Source of the DNA: Viola odorata
Taxonomy: Eukaryota > Streptophyta > Magnoliopsida > Malpighiales > Violaceae
Assembly (NCBI GenBank): GCA_963691705.1
Contig: OY829538.1
Location: forward strand, 17,386,443 to 17,450,442
Length of the DNA: 64,000 nt
Reading direction: 5' to 3'
In this document: positions 1 through 11,712 of the stretch, one piece after another
Layout of the letters: each line of letters opens with the position of its first letter
How positions within the stretch are numbered: the stretch's first letter is position 1
Program-made: the position numbers and the translations under genes
Notes under the pieces: generated by a model
The model's input: only the letters and a program-made list of their open reading frames with translations
Databases searched by the model: none
What the model was told of the DNA's origin: nothing

Positions 1-621
1 TATCTATATAGATATTTTAAATCAATCTATTTCTAAACAAATAATTAACATTTTATTTATACCAATATTAAAAATGAAATAGTTTGGAAACCATAGAGTT
101 TATATTCAAATCAATTAACCACTAAACTAATCAAAATGAAATTAATTGAAATTAATACATTGTTGTTTTGAAATTAATACATTGTTGTTTTTAAGCCATA
201 CCTAACGAACAATGTATTAATTTCAATTAATTTCAAACTTTTTAATTATAAGTGTTATACCTACCAATTATTAGGACTCATTTGTTCAAAACGAATTTTA
301 GTTGAACTTTATTAAATTTAGTCGAACTCTTTAATAGTACCAAACATGCTCTGAAGTATTTAGGTTTTAAATTCATACGTTTCCTTTTTTATTATGGTAA
401 TTATTACTCTTGTATATACTGTTACAATCTTCCAAGCGATCCACTACATAGGAAAAAGGAGGAAAATGGCATCCAAGCCGAGAAATTGATACACTACCTC
501 CTTTTTGCTCTCATCTAATTAGTAGGAAACTATAGAATCTCATCTAATTCATTATCACTAAGAATTCAAGCTTTCTCCAGTCCTGTTGTATATCCTCAGT
601 ATATATTAGCTTGGCCTTCAG

Positions 622-711
622 CTATTTAAGTGAGGTGGTACTCCTCTGCCTCATCCATTTCGTAGCTGACCACTTCTCCCCGGACAGAACCTCGCATCCG
701 CCGTGTAAGCT
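622..711 (-). pseudogene. Prolyl 4-hydroxylase C-terminal fragment
   Basis: The minus strand reads SLHGGCEVLSGEKWSATKW followed by ten residues and a TAG stop. This matches the C-terminal end of plant prolyl 4-hydroxylases (2-oxoglutarate/Fe(II) dioxygenases that hydroxylate proline in cell-wall proteins), where a His-(Gly/Ser)-Cys-Pro-type turn is followed by GEKWxAxKW. An acceptor-like CTGATTCAG precedes it. Only about 29 residues remain; the catalytic HxD region is absent and the sequence upstream is unrelated, so this is an exon fragment and not a gene. It sits inside the Harbinger derivative, which suggests capture by the transposon. Family recognition is by memory of the motif. Confidence 0.5.
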
Positions 712-720
712 GAATCAGAC

Positions 721-1232
721 TCAGCTATTGCAACTACTGCTCTCTTCATGATCATCTGCTGCAGATCCATTTTCATTGCAAGACGCATGTGTCACTCCAC
801 TTGACCCTGATGATGAAGAGGAAGGAACCACATTCAAATCAGCTCTGCCTTTTTACAGTAATTCATAAAAAACACCTTCACACTACTGAAGTTCATTTCA
901 AACAATTGTAAAATTTTCCTTTCCTGATTTCTACTGCGAATGGGAACTGCCAAGTTAATGCACAGCTTGTCTACATGTGAATTGTCAGTTTCCCAGCCTC
1001 TACATTATCTTATCATAAAACTTATCTTAATCCAATCAAAAGTCATTTTGTCAAATGAAGGATCTCATGTGCTCATTGTAGCATATAGATGCTATCACCA
1101 AAGCAGAAAAAAGTCTAGAATACTGACATTCACCACAAAAGCTATCACAAATTTCAATTACCTGTGAATTCTTTGAACCAACAGGAGACTGCACATTGTT
1201 TGCATTGGCTGGACAATTCACAGCAACAAACT
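721..1232 (-). pseudogene. Unidentified exon-like fragments
   Basis: Two stretches look like exons on the minus strand. One (about 721-850) is open and serine-rich, contains DLNVVPSSSSSGSSG and ends in SSSCNS and a TGA. The other ends at 1162 in CACAG followed by GTAATTG, a plausible donor. Joining them in phase 1 gives an open frame across both. About 2055-2300 on the same strand looks like a 5' leader, with a CT-rich stretch and a donor at the end (AG|GTGAGA). I do not recognise the protein. Together they could be the ends of one captured gene. Confidence 0.3.
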
Positions 1233-2637
1233 CATTTTAGAATCAATTCACCATAACACATAAATTCATGGTGAATTTACAACACAGCATTTCTAGGAAT
1301 TGGGTATAAATTTAAATGCCATTTTTCAACACAGTAGCAAACTCATTCTATATTTCATTCAATTCATCTGAAATTACAGAATAAATGCAGTTATTTTTAA
1401 GAACCACGATAATCATTCTACAAATCTTAATATGCTAATCTCAGTATTTAAACTATTGTTCCAAGTCATTTATTTTAATAGTGAAGAAAAGCATGAATTG
1501 TAGCAAAATGGAAATACACACATACAAACAGAGATGGAGAGTAAAATCAATATCAAATGAATACCATTTCAACTGGAATAGAAAAAACTAGCCGCCAAAG
1601 TTCAAACATTTCAAATCAAACTTCAACACAAATCTCAAAAAAATGTAGGAATTTATCAACAAATTAAATCGAATACCCTGTCAAAAGAAGTAGGGATTAC
1701 ACAAGATTGCAACAGAAACTTCACTACACATGTCGACTGCCATAATTTAACAGAAATATGCACAAATGAAGCAAAATGGGAAATACCCAGAAAGTGTTTT
1801 ATTCCAAAATATAGCAAAACAACAAAAAAAACCTAGAACCCATAAAGCACAAAAAATAAAAATAAAAACGCAACGATACATGCAGCAATTCTTTCAACAA
1901 GTACAGCAAGCATTGAAATTGAAATCCAAGCTAAACAGAAGAAGATCAAAACCCAGGAAGAAAAAGGGAAAACCCAGAAACTTACTGCCATTTCTCTCTC
2001 CACCAAGCTTGGAAATTGAAAGAAACACCAGAAACAGGAACCCTTCTCACCTAATTGGCAAATTCAACGTTTAACGCCAAGAGAGTTCCACCAATTTAAG
2101 AACCCCCCTTCAACTTCAACGACCCAGCAATAAAGACAGAGTCTTTAACCGACGGAGAGAGACGAATTCCAATTAGACGGACTTTTGATTTGAAGAGGAC
2201 CAATGCGATGGAGATTGGGGTAGGAGATTGGGAGAGAACTAGAGAGAGATGTTGAGGGTTAGGGTTTTCGTTGGTCTGGAGGGGCAGAAGAACAAATGTT
2301 TGAGATTGGGGTGGAAGAACAAATTATATACCAGGTTAAAGTGTAAATCTTTCAAAGTTGGGTGTATATTTTTGTCCAAATAAATTTGTTGCCTCCTTCC
2401 CGTGTCCTTCCCAAAACGAACTTTTGGCCCCTGGACCAATTTGCTTCAGGCTCAAAAAGGAAAAAAATACAAAGGGAACCAAACGAACTTTTGGAAAAGT
2501 TCGGTTGGAAGGTGTTTACCAAACACCTAATGATCAAATTTGGTTTGGGAAAAGGCATTCTGGGCACCAAACCAAAATGCCAAACGGCAACCTAGACAAT
2601 TCTCCACTTTTTAGAAAACTGGAGAATTTTTCAGAAA

Positions 2638-4170
2638 ACGTATTTACTTGGTATAGTTTTTGTTTTCTGTTTGAAAACGAAAATTTTCCGTTGGAAAATC
2701 GATGAATAAATTTGGAGAACGAAAAAAAGCTATTTTCCAGTTTTCCAACCAACGCAAGGTCAATTGGAAAACTCGGTTTTCCGCTGGAAAACTCGGTTCT
2801 CTAACTGAAGGATTAATGAATTTTTCATTAATCCAATTTTGCCCTCACGTTCTCTTCTCCATCGTCCCAAATCGATCCCTACACTGTCTTCACCCAATCA
2901 CAAACCAAATTACCCAGCCTCAATTGATATTAATTCCAAATTCCATCACAGCAAAAACACAAATCAATTAATCCCAAATCCACTGCTAAAACCAAATTAA
3001 ACAGCAAATCAAAAACTCCTCTCTCACCCTCCCGATCGAAAATTCTCTCTCGGCCTCCATCCCAACCGCAGCCTTCGCCGCCTCCTCCTCCCGTCGCTCT
3101 TCTCTTCCTCCGCCGCCTAGCCATGCTCGGCCACCGTTGCTACTCTCCCACTTTCCCGCACTGCCATTACACCAAACCACACAACAATAATTCCCTTAAT
3201 TTTTTTTTTATTTGTTGCTTTTGTTCTGTTGTTGTTTGTTGGTTTTACAGGGAAGGGATTTGAGCCAAAGAAGAGAAGAGGTTTGGGGTATTGAAGCCGA
3301 CCCATAAGGAAGGATGAGAGTTTATTTATTTAGGCTAGCTCACTTTTAGTTAGTCGAACCCGTTGCATTATTACGCTAATTATTGCTTGTGCTACTAACC
3401 TTCAGTTATATGTTTGTTAATTGTTTAATTTGCTTACTTGAAATAATCAGTTATATGTTTGTTTGCTTATTATTGCTTGTGCTACTAACCTTCAAGTATA
3501 ATTTCCTCAATTTTTTTATTTATTCGACGCTTTTTGTATATATATATTTATATGCATGCCAATTTAAAATTGTTAGAATTAAAATTAATCCACTTGCATG
3601 AAAATAATTTAGATTAATAACCCACAGTCATTAATTTAATCCAAATATTGATTAATAACTCCTTTTAATAAATTCACACAAACTTATTAATTAATACAAT
3701 GAACAATAAGCCAAGTGGTGATATGTATTTTATTTTAATGTAGTAACGTGAATTAGTATATTTATATATAATGGAATATTAGTAGATTGATGATATATTT
3801 TAGTTTTTGTATTTATAATAAATGTAAATTTTTCCCAAGGAACATATTTATTAGTTTATTAATCTTCACAAACCGAAGAAAATAATAACATTATGTTTTC
3901 ATTAAAAAAATAATGTTGGAACAAAAAGGTTTTTTGGTTTTCAAAAATTTTAAAAATAGTGCTAAGTAAACACGTTTTTCAGTTTTACAGTTTTCCACAT
4001 CAGGAAAATAGTGCTAAGTAAACAGGTTTTCCAGTTTTTCAGTTTTCCACATCAGGAAAATAGTGCAAAGTAAACACGTTTTTCAGTTTTCTATTGGAAA
4101 AGAAAATTCTCTAATTTCAGAAATCGGCAGATTTTCAAACAGAAAATTCTCCGAAGTAAACACGCCCTAA
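2638..4170. mobile_element. Non-autonomous element with inverted ends
   Basis: The left side (from 2638, CGTATTTACTTGG then TTTTCTGTTTGAAAACG) is inverted relative to the right side, where the reverse complement from 4170 reads GGGCGTGTTTACTTC then TTTTCTGTTTGAAAATC. The interior has many GGAAAA/TTTTCC runs and no coding sequence I can recognise. No clear target duplication was found, so class and limits are uncertain. Confidence 0.35.
3953..4095 (+). repeat. 52-bp tandem repeat, 2.7 copies
   Basis: Units start at 3953, 4005 and 4057, each beginning AAAATAGTGCTAAGTAAACA (third copy has one change) and containing CAGTTTTCCACATCAGG. The third copy is partial. It lies near the right end of the inverted-end element and resembles multiplied subterminal repeats. 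Confidence 0.85.
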
Positions 4171-5199
4171 GTCTTTTGTCTTTTTCTTTTTCTTTTTTCT
4201 TCTTGGGATATTGAATATTGCGATAATTTTGGCTAAAAGGTTTTGAAACAATTGTTTAAAAAAAATCTAGTGGCCAAATTTAAAGATTAATAGTAATCAG
4301 GGCATAATTCTCTCAAAAATAAGCTTTGTGATAAAAATTATAAGATTTTGTGATGGTTTATGGATGGCCTAATTAGCTTTTAAAAAATAGTGTCTAAGCT
4401 ATCATTTTTTAATTAGGTGTTGGTAAAATTAACATATTAGCCCCTAAAATGATGGATTATATTTTCTAGCCCAACTCGTCAGTTAAATATGGGTCGCGTT
4501 GTCAGCCCATGACTTACACTAAGAATGCGCCATACAAGCCCGTTTGGGAAATAACAATGTACTTGGACAGAAACATAATCCTTTAATGCCTTACTATTGA
4601 AAATGAAACTAGTATGTTTGTCGCGCACTCCAAGCCAGACAGTTCTACTCCGTGTAAGAAATGAAGTATTCTCATGTTTGGCCTAATTATGGAATATAAA
4701 CCTAATTAAGGAATATAATTAATTCCTCAAATATTACTTCGACTTGATATAAAAGTCTTTAAACTCTCAGATCTCTTACCATATTTGGTACTTCAAACCC
4801 TAATTATCATATAGCTCTAAGAAAGTTCTCTAAATATAACAACTTTATAACTCTTGCACAATTTACGTACTTTACACTCCATAATTTGCCACAGGGGAAT
4901 ACTAATTTGAGCGTCAGAGTATTTCCCCAGGACAATCAATAGGAACTTGTTAAATCAGCACCACCCATTCCGAGAGCTAACAATTGGCGTCGTTTGTGGG
5001 GACAAAGGTTACAACATCGATCTTTATTTCCAGAAAACTACAAACCCTAAAAACTCATTGAGACACCCCGGTGGGAGATCAATAATCGCCACACAATCTT
5101 CTCCATGACAGACGAACCATCGATGAAGATTTTGATGGCACTCCACCACTAACCGGCGCTTCCAAAACGTGCCAAAAAATACAATCTCAAGTTGTCAGA

Positions 5200-6057
5200 T
5201 AGGGATGTTCATCGGTTTTCAATAACCGAAATTCCGAAACTGAAATTTTGCTTATTTGGTTTCGGAATTTCGGTTATTGAAAAATCTAAATTTTCTTCGG
5301 TTCGGTTTCAGATATTGATATGTAAAAATTCGGTTAACCGAAATAACCGAACTTTTGCTACCCACTATATAACGATTTATTTTTACTAAAATGCCATTAT
5401 GCCCCACTCACTCCTCACTCACTTCACATCGTTCGTTCTCTCAAACCTCATCCTCTCTTGAACCTCAACCTCTCTCTTCCACCCACTGTCGCTTCTCTTC
5501 ACAACACCCACCCACCGATGATCAGATCTCCGAGTTCAAGGAAGCTTTCAGCTTATTCGACAAGGATGGCGACGGTTTGATCCCGGGATCCCTTTCTCTT
5601 CAATTTCTCTTCTCTTATTTCGCTTTCCCCTCTTGCCTTTTTAGATCTAGCCATAGATTAAATTTAAATTTTTTTTTGGTTTTTATATATTTGTGTATTT
5701 TTCGTTCCATTTGGTGTTTTGCTGTTTGGGTTCATTTACAGTTTTTGATTTGATTTACTTTGTTCTGCTGAAATTTGCTTCGTCTTTTACTGAAATCAAC
5801 TGTAGAAATGAAAAATGATTGTGATATTGTTTAGTCTTGATCGGGATTTATGTAATGCTCCGATTTCAGTTTCTAATTTGGAATTTCAAAAAAAATATGA
5901 TTTGAAATTTCGGAAGTTCCGTTTTTCAAACTTCCGAACCGAAATAATTTCGGTTTCTATAAATTTTGGTTCGGTTTAGGTTAGCAATCTTAGGAATTTC
6001 AGAAAACCGAAATTCAAAGTTCAGATTTCGGTTTCGGAAAACCGATGAACAACCCTA
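5200..6057. mobile_element. hAT-like non-autonomous element carrying a calmodulin exon
   Basis: It begins TAGGGATGTTCATCGG and ends in the reverse complement of TAGGGTTGTTCATCGG, with further inverted blocks rich in CCGAAATT/AATTTCGG. The flanks (TTGTCAGA and ATCCCAGA) match at five of eight positions, a weak 8-bp duplication. No transposase remains. The centre holds CT-rich leader-like sequence, a calmodulin exon and intron-like T-rich sequence. Confidence 0.65.
5514..5574 (+). pseudogene. Calmodulin first-exon fragment
   Basis: The frame reads [20 protein letters not shown], the start of plant calmodulin through the first EF-hand loop. It ends at GACG|GTTTGA, matching the usual position of the single conserved intron of plant calmodulin genes, within a glycine codon. 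The codons for the initial Met-Ala-Asp-Gln-Leu are missing; the residues before TDDQ read HPP. About 800 bases of hAT-like element surround it. What remains is about 20 codons and part of the intron, so it cannot make a calcium-binding protein by itself. Confidence 0.85.
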
Positions 6058-7609
6058 ATCCCAGACAATCTCCTTGGCGATAATTTTGCCATACCTTCAT
6101 CCACTCGTCCACCAGGGGTAACACCTCCCAGAAGTCGTATTTTTCCAACTTTGTTCTTTTTTCATGAGGACATAGGAGTTATATTTTATCTTTTTCGATA
6201 CGAAAAATAACGTCATCCTTTCCTAAAGACAGAACTCCTCATTTTCTACGGCGGAATCCAGCTTCCTTCTTTTTCAAAGAAATAACTCCTAATTTTCTAA
6301 GACGGAAACCAACGTCGTTCTTTTCCAAAGACAAATCTCCTTTTTTAAAGAAAAAAACTCGTTTCTTTTCCAAGAGCGAAACACTTACTATTAGAGAAAG
6401 AAGGTCCTGTTTTTGCAGATATGAAACTTTTGTATGCAAGATGGAAAAACGTCATCAATCATATTTCCCACATCTACACTCCTCGTGGAAAAATTGTGGC
6501 AAACCCACATAAAGCGTCATACGCCAAGTGTAGAAAATCGTGGTCAACCCACGCAGAATATCTTGATTTCCTACATTGTGGCCACTCCACAATACATACT
6601 TGGGCATCCCATTTATATCAGATAAGGCTACTCCAATAAATCTCCTTCTTCTCTAAATAGTGCTCATGACATAAAAACGTCATTGCTTCGCCAAGGAATG
6701 TCTTCTACGCAAAATCATAGAGAAGTGGAAAAATATTAGAATGGAACAATCCGAACTTTAAATGCAAAAACCATCGAGTAGGTACATACGAATGGATATT
6801 TTAGAGTACCTCGAAATCTCTTGACCCTAATCAGGCAAAGGATCAAGGGGGAAACTACTGAAAGGTACAAAGTAGATCATTTTTTTCATTCTCGGTGTAT
6901 CAGCCATGACAGCACATGAAATAAACATAATGAGTCAGGCAGCGGAAATCTAAATTGTGCTGCTAAATCACTTTAAACCGCTGAGCGCTATCGTTATGAC
7001 AGATAATGCAATACGCGAATGGGAAAGCTGGAAAGGCAAAAAAATGAAAAGTTCACTACCCAACCTTGCTAGTACAAAAGGGAAAGGCATGGAGTAATTA
7101 TCTCTTAGCCAAGAATGCAAGTTTTGCGAAATAAAAATGCTCACTTTCTACCCAGAAAGTCTTCTCACCTAACTATGAGCACATAAATTCCATTCAAAGT
7201 ATCACAAATTAAATATACTAAAACAAGAGAGCGAACTTCCACGTGGAAAGGAAGGAAATTCCTTACTAAAAGAAATAAGTTTTTCTCCTAAAGAGTTCCA
7301 AGAACTTCGCCAGCCCTCAGTCTCTTATTTCGGGAAAACTCTTTATCACTTTTACTACCTCCAATTTATTCGAAGAAGTTCTCATGTTATAGGGAGTGGG
7401 AAATATCCTCTTGGCTATGGAAAATATTCCCTATACCATTGCTTCTCGAATAATTGGCAAAACTAGAAGAGACGAACGACTTGGTTATCTCCTCTCAACC
7501 CAAAGAGTGTGTTCTCTTATTCACCCTACTTTGACAATACGTCATGAGCTTCGGTAAATGTCAAGAATACACTTTAAACTCGCCTTTAACTCTTCTCTAG
7601 CGGGGCAAT
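6058..7609. other. Interior of the old LTR element, no gene seen
   Basis: Short GAAA- and TTCC-rich stretches with many stops in all frames. No retroviral-type motif (zinc knuckle, protease, YxDD, integrase) was found. A purine-rich tract at 7597-7609 precedes the right LTR. Confidence 0.6.
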
Positions 7610-8090
7610 TGTTAGTCCCTAGAATAAAGGGCATATATCCCCTAGCCCAACACGCTAGTCAAATATGAGCCGCATTACCAAGCCATGACTTACACTCAGG
7701 TCGCGCCCTACAAACCTGCTTAAGAAAGAACAGTGTACTTGGAAATGAACTTAATCTTCCTTACGAGGGTCAACTCCACCGCCTTACGACTAGAAATGAA
7801 GCTACTATGCTTACGGGGCACTCCAAGTCAGACAGTTCTACTCCGAGTAGCAAAGAAAGTATTCTCATATCTTACCTAATTAAGGAATATAATTTATTCT
7901 TCAAATACTACTCCGATTTGATATAGAATTCCTTAAGCTCCTAGATCTCCTACCATATTTGGTACTCCAAACCCTAGCTATCGAAGGGTATAAATATAAC
8001 TCTAAGGGAGTTCTCTAAACATAACACCTTCATAACTCTTACACAACTTTTACATACTCTACTCTCATTCAGATTTTGACACAATAGTTA

Positions 8091-8558
8091 ATATGAAAAG
8101 TTTATAAGATTTGTTAGTATGTGAAGCATTTTTCTACTTTTAAACATATTGTTCATGTATTTGTTAACTAATTTGAAAATATAAAGGAAAAGAAAGAATT
8201 ATTTTAATTATCTTAGTAATAGTTTCAATGTGCCAAAGAAATTGGAAAAATCATAGTGTTATTATATAAATAAAAAATTAAAAGTAAAAGTAAAAGTTAT
8301 ATTTATAGTCAAACTTATCATTTTTAATAGGTAGAAAATGTAATTTTCAACAACAAAAAAAATGGTAGAATGTGAATGTTCAAGATGAGTTTTGAAAAAG
8401 TTGTTTTTCACCTAATTTTCTAAAACACAGCCTTTAAACTAGGTTGTGCTAAACACATCACGTTCGTCTTTTTGAGTCAAAAGTTAATTGCCACCAAAAC
8501 CACGCCACAACCACAAGCCAAACAAGGTCATAATCAATATGTTCCTATATTCTTAACA
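8091..8558. other. AT-rich spacer, no gene seen
   Basis: Sequence between the truncated LTR and the MULE target duplication, AT-rich with homopolymer runs. No gene or repeat boundary could be supported. Confidence 0.5.
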
Positions 8559-8567
8559 TAGTTTAAT

Positions 8568-8740
8568 GGGGTAATAGTACAAAGGCCCCCTATACTATAG
8601 ACCAAAATGCGTTTAGCCCCTATCCTTTAAAAGTTTTGCCAGACCCCCCTATACTCATCTTCGTTGCCAAGATGACCCCCTCCGTTAAATAAACCACAAT
8701 TCTATTGGTTTTGACCCTTTACAGCCGGTGTCCATGACGT
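8568..8740 (+). repeat. MULE left terminal inverted repeat
   Basis: Pairs with 16375-16547 in inverted orientation at about nine of ten positions over 175 bp. The match fades after GTCCATGAC. Confidence 0.92.
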
Positions 8741-11712
8741 TGCTTCCCAGTTATATTTATTTAATTAAAACCTGAAAATAAAAAGAGGAGAAGGAAAAAA
8801 ATAATAAAATATTTAGAAATAGTGGACTCAAAATTGAAATTAAACGGAACTGAAACTAAAAATCAAACCCACATCAATTCAGAAGTCATCTCTTATGGGA
8901 AGAGAGAGTTCATACGATTGAAGCCATTAACACCCCGCGAAGCGTACAATCCCATTGCAGAAGAACGTCTGGTTGAAGGAATAGCAGAGGAACCACAAAC
9001 GAAACTCCTTTTTCTATTTTGACATTGCGAAAAGAGCGAAGGGAGGGGGGGAAGTAATTTTTCTCTTGTGAGTGCGAGCTGACAAAGGAGGAAAGTAGAG
9101 GCGGCCATGTCTTTTTGTCTCCTTCACTGAAGCAAGGTCAGTGAGATGTCTATTATTAATGTTCCCGCCTCATTGACAACGAAACATCTAAAAAGTTGAA
9201 GTTTTTTTGATTCTTTGATGGATTCTAATGAACAATCATGCACTGTGGGTCATTAATTTAGTGTTTTAATAAACAAACATGCATTGTCTTTGTCTTTGTC
9301 TGTGTTAGGGTTTCGAATCAAATGTTTAAAAATGCTTTCTTGGTTCTGGTCCTTTTGGAGTTTGGGACAATTTGGTTGTTGCTGTGGTCTTGATATTTGT
9401 GAAATTTATTGTATAAATTATTTGTGGCCATTTAATAATTCTTTTTTAACAATACCATGACAGGATGCTCATTATAGTGAAGATTTTTGTTGGAGGTACA
9501 TGGGTACTACTTCCACATCTGCATTATGTAGAACCAGAGGAAATGGTGTTCCAAATAGAGCATGATAGGCTGGCAATTAATGACATACATGAAAGAGTGG
9601 TGAATGCAGGATACCTCAATGCCTTTCATTATGATGCAAAATACCCATGGCAAGAAATGGAGGTTGGCATAAGAAGTTTGAGAAAGGATAAACATGTTAA
9701 GAAAATGGTTGCAAACATGTTAAGGGATGGTGAGGATACAATGGAAGTTTATGTGGAACATTTCATCCACACCCCACCTAATGTGGTCAATCTGGACAGT
9801 GGTACTGATGAAGAAATGAAAGATGAAGAAGAGGAATATGGAGCCATTGTAGCTGTAGAATTGGAATCTGTTGGTGTGGATGACATACCAAATGTAGTTG
9901 TTGGTGGTGATGACATACCGAATGCAACTGTTGGTGGTGATGAACAACAGAATGAAGGTTATGGTGGAGAGGAAGTAATGGTTGAAAGTTGTAATGATGA
10001 TAGTGATGATTGTGCCACGGTAGGTACAACTGGTGTGGAATGTGAGGATGGGATTGAAGTAGAGGGAGTGGAGGAGCTAAATCATGAGAATAGGTCAGAG
10101 GGTACAAATGATGGGCCTGCATTTAGGCCCAATTCAAAGCAAGATGAGCCTGAAGTAGACAGTGGTGGGGAAGGTTCAAGAGATAGCTATGCAAAAAGAA
10201 CATTCAGTTGGGAAAGGGAGGATGATGGAAGTTGTGATGAAGAGCTGAGTGACTTTGTGGATTCTGAGGATGATGAAGCAGATGATTTATTTTATTTAGA
10301 GGTGGAGGATGTTGATTTAAATTTTGGGGGTGAATATGTTTGGGTTGAGCAACCCAGAAGTGACAGAGTGAACAGGCCACTAGTTGGAAGGACACGTCCT
10401 GATGTGCCTGATGTGGAGACAGATTATGATGATAGTGACAATCTGGACACCCCACCATGCTCTGACAGTGAGGAGGAAGTTGAAAGGTTGAGGAGGAAGT
10501 ACCCAGAGTTCAATGAGGATAGAGATTTTGATGGAGAAATAAAGCTGGAAGTTGGAATGGAGTTTTCTAATGCTAATGTATTTAAGAAGGCTCTTAGCTT
10601 GTACTCTATTCAAATAGGACATGACTATAGGTTTCTTAAGAATGAGAGTTGTAGGGTCACTGCCCTATGTAAGAATGAGTGTGGATGGAGAATACATGCT
10701 TCTCCATCAGCAGATAGGAGTTCCTTCCAGATCAAGACATTTAAGAGATTGCACTATTATGGAAAGGACATAGAGCATCGCAAAGCAAGTGCTAGATGGG
10801 TTGCTGAAACATACTTGGCAGACTTCAAGGACAGTCCAGATATGGATTTAGAAGTACTTACAAACAGGGTGAGAAGGGAGAAATTTGTGAAGGTTTCCTA
10901 CAGCAGGTTGGTCAGAGCAAGGAAGATAGCAGGGGAACTGATTGAGGGTAAGCATGGAAAGCAGTATAAGCTTTTGTGGAGATATGCAGAGGCTATCAGA
11001 AATTCAAATCCTGGAAGCACAGTGAAGATTACTGCTCCAGATGGGGTGTTCCAAAGGATGTACATGTGCCTTGATGCTTGTAAGCGTGGGTTCTTGAGAA
11101 GTTGTAGGCCATTTATTGCCATTGATGGTTATCACTTGAAAGGGAGATTCAATGGACACTTACTGTCAGCCGTGGGAAAAAATGCAAATGGAAACATCTA
11201 CCCTATTGCTTAGGCAGTAGTGGATTCTGAATGCAAGGACAACTGGCTTTGGTTTCTTGAGAGGTTGAAGGATGACATTGGGCCATTGGAGGAGAGGTGT
11301 TTCTTGTCTGACAGGCAAAAGATACATTAATATTAATGCCTTCATGTTAACATTCTAAATTCTAAAGTATTTTGAATTGAACATTTTCTCTCTTACGCAG
11401 GGTCTGCAAAATATCTTTGATACTGTACTCAGAGATGTTGATCACAGGTATTGTGTGAGGCACATATGGAATAATTTTAAAAGAGAGTTTGGATGGAGCA
11501 AGTACATGAAAAACTTACTGTGGGCTGCGGTAAGAGCATACACAACCATAAATTTCGACATCCAAATGGAGAAGGTTAAGTGTGAAAATCCTGAAGCCTA
11601 TGCTTGGTTGAAGAGGATACCTCCTTAAAGGTGGTCAAGGCATGCTTTCAACAACTGGGTGATGTGCGATCTACTCTTGAACAACCTATCTGAGAGTTTT
11701 AATTCCTATATC

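Larger units (their letters stand above)
1..2592. mobile_element. PIF/Harbinger derivative with captured host sequence (left end outside window)
   Basis: Bases 1-80 closely match 26905-26985, which lies about 210 bp inside the left end of the Harbinger element at 26693. Bases 2320-2592 match the right end of that element (42300-42504) in order and orientation. The right end, read inward, is CCGTTTGGCATTTTGG, close to the Harbinger end CTGTTTGGCGTTCCGG. Between the shared ends there is no transposase or Myb gene but unrelated sequence with exon-like pieces on the minus strand. I infer a Pack-type Harbinger derivative: transposon ends with a replaced interior. The left terminus and one target duplication lie outside the window, and the exact right boundary is uncertain by a few bases. 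Confidence 0.6.
4418..8090 (+). mobile_element. Old non-coding LTR retrotransposon
   Basis: Two direct repeats about 470-560 bp long flank an interior of about 2.6 kb. The left repeat (4418-4982) begins TGTTGG and ends CTAACA. It is followed at 4984 by TTGGCGTCGTTTGTGGGGAC, a primer binding site like those of Ty3/gypsy elements. The right repeat starts at 7610 with TGTTAG after a purine-rich AGCGGGGCAAT, and breaks off near 8090 before the end seen in the left copy. The copies differ at many sites, so the insertion is old. No gag or pol motif is visible inside, so this is a non-autonomous or heavily decayed element. A hAT-like element is nested at 5200-6057. Confidence 0.75.

Noticed and set aside
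2930..3305. Minus-strand Arg/Gly-rich frames
   Set aside because: They reflect a CT-rich leader-like stretch read backwards; no domain, no conserved start.
3953..4095. Possible CRISPR-like array
   Set aside because: Units are directly adjacent with no spacers, and the DNA is plant nuclear; it is an ordinary tandem repeat.
9720..10622. Minus-strand open frames (75-111 residues) rich in His, Leu and Pro
   Set aside because: They are the complement of the acidic, GGTGGT-rich part of the MULE transposase gene; composition explains them.
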